From positions 3,100,001 to 3,164,000 of the forward strand of contig OZ245921.1 of assembly GCA_965229695.1 (NCBI GenBank): a stretch of DNA of 64,000 nt, given 5' to 3'. Positions 33,922 to 42,177 of this stretch are shown one piece after another. The notes beneath the pieces are model-generated. The model did no database searches, was not told the origin of the DNA, and worked only from the letters and a program-made list of their open reading frames with translations. This DNA comes from JANSYL01 sp965229695 (lineage in GTDB: Bacteria > Pseudomonadota > Alphaproteobacteria > Rhodobacterales > Rhodobacteraceae). Position numbers and translations under genes: made by a program. Every line of letters begins with the position of its first letter. Position 1 is the first letter of the stretch.

Positions 33922-34543
33922 AATTGCGGCTGTCTTTGATCTGATCCCAGGCCCAGACAACCTCCTGCAGGCGTTCTTCGTCCGAGCGGTCGCCACCATT
34001 CATATCTGGATGAAGAACCTTGATCAACGCTTTGTAAGATTTACGGATTTCTGCTTTGGACATCGTGTCTTTTGCATCCAAAATCTCGATTGCGCGGCGT
34101 TCGGTTGGCGGCAGTTTCCGGCCCGGAACACCGCCGTTTTTGCCAGGGTTGCGTGTCGCGTTCTCACCCAAAACCTGATGCGCATCATCCACGCCAAGCC
34201 GCGCCCAGGCGCGTTCTTCCACCGTCCGTTTGAAGGGTTTTGTGGGGCGATCCCAAACTCGGTCACGGTCAAGCTGGGCTTCCATCTCGGCCTCGGTGGT
34301 GCCGTCAAAGAAGTTCCACTTGAGGTTATACTCGCGCACGTGATCGCGGCAAAACCAATAGAAATCGTCCAGATTGTCCGGGCTTTTGGGTGCGCGATAC
34401 TGCCCCTGCTCTTGGCAGCCGGGGTGTTCACAACGGCGTTGCGAGGTCTCAAACGCACCCGACATGCCACGCCGCCCCGTGCGGCGCTTTTTCTTATCGG
34501 TCGACACGCGCAGATCAAAATTGAACGGGTCTTTGTCGGTCAT
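33911..34543 (-). CDS. J-domain protein with N-terminal cysteine motif
   Basis: A 210-residue protein with a C-terminal J-domain: 'RKSYKALIKVLHPDMNGGDR' includes the essential HPD (about residue 180), which activates DnaK ATPase. The N-terminal part has 'RRCEHPGCQEQGQY' and 'FYWFCRDHVREYN', a Cys/Cys/Cys/His set fitting a small zinc site. There is no G/F region or CTD, so it is a type III J-protein specific to a partner. It is divergent from bolA. Confidence 0.87.
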   Translation of the reverse strand: MTDKDPFNFDLRVSTDKKKRRTGRRGMSGAFETSQRRCEHPGCQEQGQYRAPKSPDNLDDFYWFCRDHVREYNLKWNFFDGTTEAEMEAQLDRDRVWDRPTKPFKRTVEERAWARLGVDDAHQVLGENATRNPGKNGGVPGRKLPPTERRAIEILDAKDTMSKAEIRKSYKALIKVLHPDMNGGDRSDEERLQEVVWAWDQIKDSRNFAD

Positions 34544-34620
34544 GGGGCTCCCCTTCTCGACTCGAGGGAAGCAGTTTAGAGTTTTGACGGGTGAGGTGAA
34601 GGGGTGAGAGCCGGAAAACT

Positions 34621-34878
34621 ATGACCAGAGCGGAAAAAATTGTGGAGCGACTTGAGGCTGCCTTTCAGCCGCGGCGGCTCGAGGTTGTGGATGACAGTGA
34701 ATCCCACCGCGGCCATGCGGGGTTTCAGGAAGGCGGCGAAAGCCATTTCAACGTGACGATTGAAAGTGACAAGTTCCAGGGCCTGAGCCGGATCGCCAAA
34801 CATCGAGCGGTGCACAATGCGCTTGGCAAAGACCTGGTGTCAGAGATCCACGCCCTTGCGCTCACCATCCGGGAGTGA
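34621..34878 (+). CDS. BolA family protein
   Basis: An 85-residue BolA protein; these bind monothiol glutaredoxins and a [2Fe-2S] cluster. 'DDSESHRGHAGFQEGGESHF' (about 24-43) has the conserved His of the h-loop, and 'LSRIAKHRAVHNALGK' (about 56-71) is the helix-turn-helix-like motif with the cluster-ligand His. The length is typical for BolA1. Its last 39 bases overlap the convergent DUF4177 gene on the other strand. Confidence 0.93.
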   Translation: MTRAEKIVERLEAAFQPRRLEVVDDSESHRGHAGFQEGGESHFNVTIESDKFQGLSRIAKHRAVHNALGKDLVSEIHALALTIRE

Positions 34879-35232
34879 AGCGGGGGCTTCTTCCGGCACA
34901 TCCACCGGCAGCAGATCGTCGTCGAGCGTGACGTCCACTGGCTCGGCTGGGCCGGGTGAGTCGCTTGCGATGGGCTCAACCACGGGGTCTTCGATGGGTT
35001 CAGCGACTTCGCGTTGGAAGACCAGCAGGTTGCGATAGGTCGTTTGTTTAGAGGTCAGGCCAGACCGTTCTTCCTGCGGCAGGGTTTCGGCGCGCAGATA
35101 TTGCCAGCCTTCGGCGCCCATCTCATTCATCACCTGTTCCAGGGTCGCGGCGAACCGCGCGGGGCCCTTTAGCCCCTTGACCTTGTTGGCCTTTCCCGGG
35201 GCGGGGACAAGTTTGTATTCGAATTTGGGCAT
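34840..35232 (-). CDS. DUF4177 protein
   Basis: A 130-residue protein. The N-terminal half 'MPKFEYKLVPAPGKANK' and 'LEQVMNEMGAEGWQYLRAE' is the DUF4177 fold, a small beta-alpha domain with a conserved GW. The C-terminal half is acidic and Pro-rich and probably disordered. No signal peptide. Its 3' end overlaps the convergent bolA by 39 bases, which is a lot for a compact genome and may give antisense pairing of the mRNAs. Confidence 0.83.
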   Translation of the reverse strand: MPKFEYKLVPAPGKANKVKGLKGPARFAATLEQVMNEMGAEGWQYLRAETLPQEERSGLTSKQTTYRNLLVFQREVAEPIEDPVVEPIASDSPGPAEPVDVTLDDDLLPVDVPEEAPASLPDGERKGVDL

Positions 35233-35422
35233 CGCAATCGCATCGGTAGAAATAAGCTGGGCCGTTCTAAGCGGGTTTGCGATGGATTTTCAATCTTTCT
35301 TATCCCGGCGGTTGGGCGCGCCGTGAACGTGCCCGAACCAAACGGCATACGACCAAGGTTTATTGCACCGCCAAAGGTTAACGCATAGCAAGCGCGCTGA
35401 ACTTCTGTCAGATGAGAACTCC

Positions 35423-36340
35423 ATGAAAACAACCTCTGCACTTCGCCTTTGCGCCATTCCTTTGGTGTGTCTTCCCTATGCGGCCCAGGCCGATAGTCCT
35501 GTCATTTTGGGCTTTGACCTGAGTGTCGGTGTTGCTGATCGCGGTGGGAATGCGATCAACTCCTCCGGCTTTCCGGGGGAAGCTGATAACTTTGCCGCCT
35601 ATAACCTTAGTGGCTTTGCAACCATTCCGTTGGGGGACGTTTGGTTGATGCAGGTTGAGGCGTTTTACGAAAACAACAGCGTCGGTGAGATCACCGATGG
35701 CTTCTTCACCGATGACAGCGCCACCAACAGCAGTCAGGTGGCATTGCAGTTTGGTTATGCACCGGGCGACTGGTATCTTGGTGCCTTTGCCGCGCTGAAT
35801 GAGGTCGATTTCACTCAGTTCGATCGCGTCCAGGATGCGACGACGCGGGTCTATGGTCTGGCTGCCGCTTATCACCTGCCCGATTGGACCCTTGCGGCCC
35901 AGTTGGGGGTGTTTAACTCCTCCGCGACCGATCCAGAAGTGCTTGATGATGGGCGATTTATTTCGCTGAGCGCCACTCATTTCTTCAACGATGGGCAAAC
36001 CGCTTTGGGCGCGCGGTTTACCTATGGAGAGGGCGACCAAGACGTGGATTCAGGCGCTGGCGCGGATCCGGTCGACTTTATTGGCATTGGCCTGTGGGCC
36101 GAACACGCCCTGGACACCCAGATGCTGGGCGGTCAGCCGAGCATCTATGCCGCCGTGGACTGGTTGAGCATGGAAGAGGCGCGGTCTGGGGGTGGGTTTC
36201 ACAATGTCGATGAGACCCGGATCAGCCTTGGGTTCCGCATCGTCTTTGGGGCCAACAGCCTGCAAGACCGTGCCCGCCGCACCGCGCCGCGTTTGCCGGA
36301 TTACGGGCGTTGGCAGGGCCTGACGCCGATTGTCGACTAA
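35423..36340 (+). CDS. Exported beta-rich, outer-membrane-like protein
   Basis: A 305-residue exported protein. The signal peptide 'ALRLCAIPLVCLPYAAQA' ends at about residue 23. The mature part alternates Gly/aromatic beta strands, such as 'LSGFATIPLGDVWLMQVEAF' and 'VALQFGYAPGDWYLGAFAAL', typical of porin-like barrels. It does not end in the usual terminal Phe; it ends in a basic tail 'GRWQGLTPIVD'. So a barrel with a periplasmic tail or a beta-rich soluble protein are both possible. The start at 35423 is set by the signal peptide. A good terminator follows. Confidence 0.75.
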   Translation: MKTTSALRLCAIPLVCLPYAAQADSPVILGFDLSVGVADRGGNAINSSGFPGEADNFAAYNLSGFATIPLGDVWLMQVEAFYENNSVGEITDGFFTDDSATNSSQVALQFGYAPGDWYLGAFAALNEVDFTQFDRVQDATTRVYGLAAAYHLPDWTLAAQLGVFNSSATDPEVLDDGRFISLSATHFFNDGQTALGARFTYGEGDQDVDSGAGADPVDFIGIGLWAEHALDTQMLGGQPSIYAAVDWLSMEEARSGGGFHNVDETRISLGFRIVFGANSLQDRARRTAPRLPDYGRWQGLTPIVD

Positions 36341-36382
36341 GCTTGGTTCGGGCCTTTGGGCCCGGCGAAACATCTATGCACA

Positions 36383-36410
36383 CGCCGCCCCGGATGCATC
36401 CTGGGCGGCG
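36383..36410 (+). terminator. Terminator after the outer-membrane-like gene
   Basis: Stem cgccgccc / gggcggcg with the inner palindrome ggatgcatcc, then tttctc. It lies 42 bases beyond the stop of the gene at 35423-36340. Confidence 0.8.
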
Positions 36411-36515
36411 TTTCTCTGCCAAATCCAGATGTGCAGAAGCTGTACACATCCCGTACACAGCCCGTGCAGACGCCATTCGGGTCTGCCAAAGCCTGATCTA
36501 AGCGTGTGATCGGCA

Positions 36516-37466
36516 TCAAAACCGGAACTGGGCGAAAACCAAAACCGCGTAGACCCGCACCTGATCATCGGCCTCAAGATCGTCGACCTGAGCCATAACG
36601 GTCTGCGCCATGGCGCGCCCGTCGGCCTCCATCCCGATGCGGCCATAGACGCGGGCGATGCGGGCCATCGCGTCGAGCCTGAGGGCGAGGGGCAAGGCAT
36701 CTTCGCTGTCCAAAGCGGCCTGTGCCTCTTGCAGCCGGTCCAAGCCCGCTTGCCCATCGGTGATCAGGTACTCGACGGCCGCGATGTCGATGGTCAAGAT
36801 CCGACGAAACCCTTCGGAGGGGTGGTCCGCAGCCACGGCGAAGGCTTGATCAACGAAGCTTTGCGCCAGGTCGGGCTGGCCCGAGGCCGCCGCCGCCCAG
36901 GCCGCATCGCCATAAGACTTGATCCGTGCGGGCGGGGCGCGCAGCGCGTCGATTTCGCCGCCATAGGTATCGAAGATATCAGTGGCTGCCGCCGTGGCGT
37001 CCGCCTGGCGCAGGGCCTCTAAGATCAGCGGATAACCGATCATCCGGGGCACCGGGTGGGTCACACCCTCAAACAGGTCCAGACCTTGGGTGGTGTCATC
37101 GGAATGAATGATGCGGTTGACGCTCTGCACGATCCTGTCTGCCTGACCGTTATCGATCCGGTCGGTAAAGGCGCTGGCGCGCGGATGGCGAAAATCGCGT
37201 TCGGTTTGGGCGCGGGTCGACAAGCTCCACCCGGCAAAGGCGTAGACAACGGCGATGTCGCGGGTCAGCCCGTCAGGCAACGTATCGGCCAATTCCAGCA
37301 GCGTCCGCGCGAGGCAATAATCATGCAGTGGGTCCATTTCGCAGATCAGAAGTTCGAGAAAGGCGTGGCCGCGCTGGGCCGGTGCCAAAATCAGCAGACC
37401 AGCAATCCCAATCGCCCAAACGCCGCGCTTGATCGCGCGGAACGCGCTGCAAAATCTTTGTGCCAT
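36516..37466 (-). CDS. Secreted helical protein of unknown function
   Basis: A 316-residue exported protein with signal peptide 'WAIGIAGLLILAPAQRGHA' (about residues 17-35). The mature part is Ala-rich helices of TPR-like packing ('SYGDAAWAAAASGQPDLAQS', 'DIAAVEYLITDGQAGLDRLQ'), with two Cys near the N-terminus ('ICEMDPLHDYCLA'). No lipobox. No known enzyme motif. It lies between the outer-membrane-like gene (convergent) and gatB (same strand, 199 bases away) and has no obvious partner. Confidence 0.75.
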   Translation of the reverse strand: MAQRFCSAFRAIKRGVWAIGIAGLLILAPAQRGHAFLELLICEMDPLHDYCLARTLLELADTLPDGLTRDIAVVYAFAGWSLSTRAQTERDFRHPRASAFTDRIDNGQADRIVQSVNRIIHSDDTTQGLDLFEGVTHPVPRMIGYPLILEALRQADATAAATDIFDTYGGEIDALRAPPARIKSYGDAAWAAAASGQPDLAQSFVDQAFAVAADHPSEGFRRILTIDIAAVEYLITDGQAGLDRLQEAQAALDSEDALPLALRLDAMARIARVYGRIGMEADGRAMAQTVMAQVDDLEADDQVRVYAVLVFAQFRF

Positions 37467-37665
37467 CGGATGTCCCCCGGTTGGGAGGATAGGCCAAACC
37501 GGCTTAGAAAGACAGATTTTGGTCTGGGCGGGTCAAGCCGCAAGCAATGGCCCGCCACGCGGACGGGCCAGGTTCTGGGAAACCAATTGCGCCGGGAATG
37601 GCGATTGGGGGCTGCTTTCACAGATTGCCGGGCGATGCGGTGCCGCCCCCCGATCCCAAAATCGG

Positions 37666-39180
37666 TTATTGCGCCAGTTTCTTTGACACCAATTCGTTCA
37701 CGGCTTTTGGATTGGCTTTGCCGCCGGTGGCTTTCATCACCTGGCCCACGAACCAACCCGCCAGTTTCGGGTTTTCTTTGGCCTTTTCGACCTGGGCCGG
37801 GTTGGCGGCGATAATCTCATCCACCGCAGCTTCGATCGCGCCGGTGTCGGTGACCTGTTTCATGCCGCGCGACTCGACAATCTCATCGGGGTCGCCGCCT
37901 TCGGTATAGACAATCTCGAACAGATCCTTGGCGATTTTGCCCGAGATCGCATCGGAGGTAATGAGCTTGATGATCTTGCCCAACTGCTGGGGGCTGACGG
38001 GGCTTTCCGTGATGTCGTGATCTTCTTTGTTCAGGCGGCCGAACAATTCATTGATCACCCAGTTCGCGGCCAGTTTGCCGTCGCCAGCCTCGGCCACGGT
38101 CGCCTCGAAGAAATGCGCGGCGTCCAGATCGGCGGTGAGGACCGAGGCGTCATAGTCGCTGAGGCCGTAATCGCCCAAAAACCGCGATTTCTTGGCATCG
38201 GGCAGTTCGGGCAGGTCAGCGGCTATGTCATCGACCCAAGCTTGGTCAATTTCGAGCGGCAGCAGGTCGGGATCAGGGAAATAGCGGTAATCATGCGCTT
38301 CCTCTTTCGAGCGCATGGACCGGGTTTCGTTCTTATCCGGGTCGTAAAGCCGGGTTTCCTGATCGATCTTGCCGCCTGCTTCCAGGATGGCGATCTGGCG
38401 CTTGGCTTCGATCTCGATGGCTTGCTGGATGAAGCGGGTGGAGTTCATATTCTTGATCTCGCACCGGGTGCCGAGATGCGAGAAATCCTGGGTCGCTTGG
38501 TATTTTTCGTACTGGCCGGGCAGACAGACCGAGACGTTCACATCGGCGCGCAGGTTGCCGTTCTGCATGTTGCCGTCACAGGTGCCGAGATAGAGCATGA
38601 TCTGGCGCAGCTTTAGCAGATAGGCGGCGGCTTCTTCCGGCCCGCGGATGTCGGGACGGGAGACGATTTCCATCAGGGCGACGCCGGTGCGGTTGAGGTC
38701 AACGAAGCTTAGGGCCGGGTCCATATCATGGATCGATTTGCCCGCATCCTGTTCCAGGTGGATGCGTTCGATGCGCACGATCCGTGCGGTGCCATCGCCC
38801 AGTTCCACCAGCACCTCGCCCTCGCCCACGATGGGGTGGTAAAGCTGGCTGATCTGATAGCCCTGGGGCAGGTCGGGATAGAAATAGTTTTTGCGGTCAA
38901 AGGCGCTTTCCAAATGGATGTCAGCCTTTAGGCCCAGACCGGTGCGCACGGCTTGGGCGACGCAGGTTTCGTTGATGACCGGAAGCATTCCAGGCATGCC
39001 CGCATCCACGAAGGCGACGTTGGAATTGGGTTCGGCCCCGAAGGTGGTCGACGCGCCGGAAAAGAGCTTGGCATTGCTGCTGACCTGGGCGTGCACCTCC
39101 ATCCCGATCACCAGTTCCCAATCCTGTTTCGCGCCAGCGATCACTTTGGGTTTCGGGGTCTCGTAAGTCAGGTCGAGCAT
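37666..39180 (-). CDS. gatB: Asp-tRNA(Asn)/Glu-tRNA(Gln) amidotransferase subunit B
   Basis: A 504-residue GatB, which binds misacylated tRNA and phosphorylates the glutamyl or aspartyl group in GatCAB. Marks: 'LVIGMEVHAQVSSNAKLFSG' (about 23-42), 'DMDPALSFVDLNRTGVALME' (about 151-170), and the C-terminal YqeY-like helical tail. The start at 39180 gives 'MLDLTYETPKPKVIAG'. gatA and gatC are not adjacent, which is normal in alphaproteobacteria. Confidence 0.96.
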   Translation of the reverse strand: MLDLTYETPKPKVIAGAKQDWELVIGMEVHAQVSSNAKLFSGASTTFGAEPNSNVAFVDAGMPGMLPVINETCVAQAVRTGLGLKADIHLESAFDRKNYFYPDLPQGYQISQLYHPIVGEGEVLVELGDGTARIVRIERIHLEQDAGKSIHDMDPALSFVDLNRTGVALMEIVSRPDIRGPEEAAAYLLKLRQIMLYLGTCDGNMQNGNLRADVNVSVCLPGQYEKYQATQDFSHLGTRCEIKNMNSTRFIQQAIEIEAKRQIAILEAGGKIDQETRLYDPDKNETRSMRSKEEAHDYRYFPDPDLLPLEIDQAWVDDIAADLPELPDAKKSRFLGDYGLSDYDASVLTADLDAAHFFEATVAEAGDGKLAANWVINELFGRLNKEDHDITESPVSPQQLGKIIKLITSDAISGKIAKDLFEIVYTEGGDPDEIVESRGMKQVTDTGAIEAAVDEIIAANPAQVEKAKENPKLAGWFVGQVMKATGGKANPKAVNELVSKKLAQ

Positions 39181-39241
39181 GGGGGCCTCCGGGTGGGAAC
39201 GGAGGCTGGTTTAGGCTGCAAGAGGGGTGTCTGCAAGCCAC

Positions 39242-39766
39242 TCAACGCCGGAAGGTGCGCCGCAAATCGTGTAAGGTGTCGCGTTGGGTGTCGTTTAGCC
39301 CGCCGACACCGCTGGCGACATCATTGATCACCATCAGCGGCTGATCCAGAGACTCGGATCCGCCGAGGCGCATTAGACGCCGCCCAAGGCGGGTTGCGGC
39401 GGCCTCTGGCCCATTGCATTCGTTGACGAACCAATGCCCCATCACCATCAATTCTTCCGCATCGGCTTTTGAGACGTTGAGATGCGATTGCAGCGCGCGG
39501 ATATGAAGATCACGTTGATCCTGCGTCGGCGGTGGGCCTTGTTCTAGAAACGCAACGGTCAGCGCGCCAGCGGCCAGGATGGGATCATCGACGCTATCGA
39601 CCGGATGTTCGTTATAGCGTCGGCGAAAGCCAAAACGGCGCGCGGCGGATATGACATCGCCCGCCATATCGGCCAAATCATGGGCTGCGTTGACGGCGTT
39701 GCGTGCGCGGTAAATGTAAAAAACGACGACCCCAATAATGGTTACCAATGCGATTATGATATGCAT
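39242..39766 (-). CDS. Membrane-anchored helical protein of unknown function
   Basis: A 174-residue protein with one N-terminal membrane helix ('IIALVTIIGVVVFYIY', about 3-18), then an all-helical soluble part ('DLHIRALQSHLNVSKADAEE', 'MGHWFVNECNGPEAAATRL'). The helical bundle with one membrane anchor is loosely like TerB-type domains; I cannot prove it. The start at 39766 is chosen by the good ribosome site (cgaggg) and by the helix; an in-frame ATG at 39817 gives a longer leader. Confidence 0.7.
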   Translation of the reverse strand: MHIIIALVTIIGVVVFYIYRARNAVNAAHDLADMAGDVISAARRFGFRRRYNEHPVDSVDDPILAAGALTVAFLEQGPPPTQDQRDLHIRALQSHLNVSKADAEELMVMGHWFVNECNGPEAAATRLGRRLMRLGGSESLDQPLMVINDVASGVGGLNDTQRDTLHDLRRTFRR

Positions 39767-39972
39767 CAACCAAACCCTCGTAACTTTTCCAATAGCGGCA
39801 TTTTTTACGCAAACCATTGGTTAGTAAAGCCCCGTAAACATGATAGTTTTCAGATGCAGATGGCATGAACGCGGCGGCGTGGGCGCGCTTGGTCAGGTCT
39901 GAGCTGCGGGGCAGCGATTACGGGCGGATATCGACGCAGAGTAAGATCGTCGGGCGGGCAATCGAGGTCCGA

Positions 39973-40353
39973 CTATTTGGCGGACGCCTCGGCCACCGTG
40001 ATGCCCTGGTCGGGGTCATAGAGGCCGCCGCCGAGCTGTGTGTGGCCCCAGGCCATGATCTGGAGCAGAACCGGTTCGAGCGCGCGGCCTTGGTCGGTCA
40101 GCTTGTAGCGATAGCGCGGGGGGTGTTTTTGATAGGCCTCCCGCGTGACCAATCCCCAAGTCATCAGGCGCTTTAGGCGTTCGGAGAGCAGGTTCGAGGG
40201 CATGTGTTCCTCGCTGCCTTGCAGCTCCTGAAAGGTATGTTTGCCGTGCCACATCAGATCGCGCACCACGAGCAGGGTCCATTTATCGCCCAGGATTTCC
40301 AGGCTGCGCGCGATGGAGCAGCGGGATCGGAAGGCATGGTCTGTTTTGGTCAT
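39973..40353 (-). CDS. HxlR family transcriptional regulator
   Basis: A 126-residue winged-helix regulator of the HxlR/MarR-like group. The N-terminal 'CSIARSLEILGDKWTLLVVR' (about 12-31) and 'QGSEEHMPSNLLSERLKRLM' (about 45-64, recognition helix) are the family signature. HxlR proteins often sense aldehydes, thiols or redox. It is divergent from a cysteine synthase-like gene, and a perfect palindrome lies between them, so it likely controls that gene and itself. Confidence 0.92.
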   Translation of the reverse strand: MTKTDHAFRSRCSIARSLEILGDKWTLLVVRDLMWHGKHTFQELQGSEEHMPSNLLSERLKRLMTWGLVTREAYQKHPPRYRYKLTDQGRALEPVLLQIMAWGHTQLGGGLYDPDQGITVAEASAK

Positions 40354-40394
40354 GTCGAGTTCTACTCTGGCGCGGGTTGGAGCAGGGTAGAGCA

Positions 40395-40414
40395 GTCACT
40401 TTAAAAATGAAAGC
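40395..40414. promoter_or_regulatory. Second, imperfect copy of the HxlR-type operator
   Basis: gtcacttt (40395-40402) and atgaaagc (40407-40414) with aaaa between: the same half-sites as the perfect palindrome, spaced 33 bases centre to centre from it (about three helix turns), which would place two dimers on one face. Confidence 0.65.
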
Positions 40415-40426
40415 TTGAGGAGTGAT

Positions 40427-40449
40427 GTCACTTTCATTATGAAAGTGAC
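40427..40449. promoter_or_regulatory. Perfect palindromic operator between HxlR and cysteine synthase-like genes
   Basis: gtcactttcat (40427-40437), one central base, atgaaagtgac (40439-40449): 11-base arms with no mismatch. It overlaps the ATG at 40439. It lies between the divergent genes; binding would block the promoter or the translation start region. Confidence 0.8.
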
Positions 40450-41392
40450 TCACCCAATATCTGTAGAAAGCCCCCCCGCCATGATCGCCATCGGCAACAC
40501 GCCCCTGATCAAGCTGAGCCATCTGACCGGCCCGGATTGCGCCGATATCTATGTGAAATGGGAAGGGGCCAATCCGACCGGCAGCATGAAGGACCGTATG
40601 GCGCTGTCGATGATCGCAGGGGCCGAACGGCGCGGTGCGCTAAAGCCGGGCGGGCGGGTTGTGGAATATACCGGGGGCAGCACCGGAAGCGCGCTGGCGA
40701 TGGTTTGCGCGACGCGCGGGTATGAGGCGTATTTTGTCTCATCCAACGGGTTTTCCGAGGAAAAGTTGCAGACCATGCGCGCCTATGGAGCGGAGGTGGA
40801 GATTATTCCTGCCGAGGGCGGCATTCTGACGGCGGATGTGATCAACCGGATGATTGCCCGCGCGAAGGCGTTGATTGACGTGCCCGGCGTGTTTTGGCCG
40901 GATCAGGTCAATAACCTGGACAACAAGCGCGGCTATCACGGGATGGCGCGCGAGATCATTGGCCAGCTTGATGTCCCGGTCGATGCCTTTGTCATGGCGG
41001 CGGGCGGGGGTGGCTGTATTTCGGGCAATGCGGAGGTGTTGAAGGCGGAGAACCCGGAGACGCGCATCGTGGCGGTGGAGCCCTATTACGTGCGCAATGT
41101 CTCGGGCGGCGATACCAGCGGGACGCATAAGCTGGAGGGGATTGGGCTGTCATTTGTACCCAGCATTCTGCGGCGCGATCTGATTGATGAGGTGATCGCG
41201 GTCAAGGATGAGGATGCCTATTGGGGCGCGCGCAGCATGGCCCGGAGAGAAGGGGTGTTGGGGGGCATCACCTCGGGCGCGAATATTTGGGCGGCGTTGG
41301 AGATGGCCAAACGGCTTGGGCCGGGCAAGACGGTGGTGACGGTCGTGATCGACACCGGGCTGCGGTATTTGAACGACGCGCTTTACCGCTGA
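40439..41392 (+). CDS. Cysteine synthase-like PLP enzyme
   Basis: A 317-residue beta-family PLP enzyme. 'AIGNTPLIKLSHL' starts the fold, the PLP lysine is in 'NPTGSMKDRMAL' (about residue 48), and 'YTGGSTGSALAMVCATRG' binds the phosphate. The late 'GITSGANIWAALEMAK' is also conserved. The family makes cysteine from O-acetylserine or does related eliminations. The ATG at 40439 is inside the palindromic operator; the ATG at 40481 ('MIAIGNTPL') is an alternative start that keeps the whole fold. It is under the HxlR operator. Confidence 0.85.
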   Translation: MKVTHPISVESPPAMIAIGNTPLIKLSHLTGPDCADIYVKWEGANPTGSMKDRMALSMIAGAERRGALKPGGRVVEYTGGSTGSALAMVCATRGYEAYFVSSNGFSEEKLQTMRAYGAEVEIIPAEGGILTADVINRMIARAKALIDVPGVFWPDQVNNLDNKRGYHGMAREIIGQLDVPVDAFVMAAGGGGCISGNAEVLKAENPETRIVAVEPYYVRNVSGGDTSGTHKLEGIGLSFVPSILRRDLIDEVIAVKDEDAYWGARSMARREGVLGGITSGANIWAALEMAKRLGPGKTVVTVVIDTGLRYLNDALYR

Positions 41393-41565
41393 GGCGGGCG
41401 GCGGATCAGGGTTCCTTTGTCAAAGGCTGAAGGTTTATGCGTTTGCGCCCTCACCCCGCGCTTCAGCCAGGGATTTTCGGCAGATGACGCATGCCAGCGC
41501 GCCACTGCCTTGCGTGTCTTTGTCTGGCGTGTTTGAGTTGCCCGGATTTGGGTCAGAGGTGAAAA

Positions 41566-42177
41566 ATGGCAAGCAAAAACGGACCTTTGCGGGTTGGGAT
41601 TGGCGGGCCGGTTGGGGCCGGCAAGACAACCCTGACCGAACAGCTTTGCCGCGCGATGGCCGATGACTACTCGGTCGCGGTGATCACCAATGATATCTAC
41701 ACCGCCGAGGATGCGGAGTTTTTGCTGCGCGCCCAGGCATTGCCGGGCGAGCGGATCAAAGGCGTCGAGACGGGTGGCTGCCCACATACGGCGATCCGCG
41801 AAGATGCCTCGATCAACCTGGCGGCGGTGGCGGCGTTCCGCGAAGAAATCCCCGACCTGGATGTGATTTTCATTGAATCTGGCGGCGACAATCTGGCGGC
41901 CACCTTTTCACCGGAACTGGCCGATTTGACGCTTTATGTGATCGATACGGCCGCTGGTCAGGATATTCCGCGAAAGAAGGGGCCGGGGGTGACACGCTCG
42001 GATTTTCTGATCGTTAACAAGACCGATTTGGCGCCCCATGTCGGGGTTGATCGCGCCTTGTTGGAGGCCGACACCCAAACCGCGCGCGCCGGTCGGCCAT
42101 ATGTGATGGCCAACCTGCGCGATGGCGGTGGGGTTCCCGAGATTGTGGCGTTTTTGAAAGATGCGGGTGGGCTTTAG
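41566..42177 (+). CDS. ureG: Urease accessory GTPase UreG (orphan)
   Basis: A 203-residue UreG. P-loop 'GGPVGAGKTTL' (about residues 13-23), the metal-binding Cys-Pro-His in 'TGGCPHTAIREDAS' (about 67-80), 'ESGGDNLAATFSPELAD' (about 105-121) and the base-recognition 'NKTD'. UreG drives nickel delivery to urease with UreE, UreF and UreD. No other urease gene lies in the window, so it is either split from its cluster or serves another metal enzyme. The length is typical. Confidence 0.93.
   Translation: MASKNGPLRVGIGGPVGAGKTTLTEQLCRAMADDYSVAVITNDIYTAEDAEFLLRAQALPGERIKGVETGGCPHTAIREDASINLAAVAAFREEIPDLDVIFIESGGDNLAATFSPELADLTLYVIDTAAGQDIPRKKGPGVTRSDFLIVNKTDLAPHVGVDRALLEADTQTARAGRPYVMANLRDGGGVPEIVAFLKDAGGL

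Noticed and set aside
36420..36500. Repeated gtacac/gtgcag words after the outer-membrane-like gene
   Set aside because: Short and irregular, without constant spacing or a palindrome; not supported as an operator or array.
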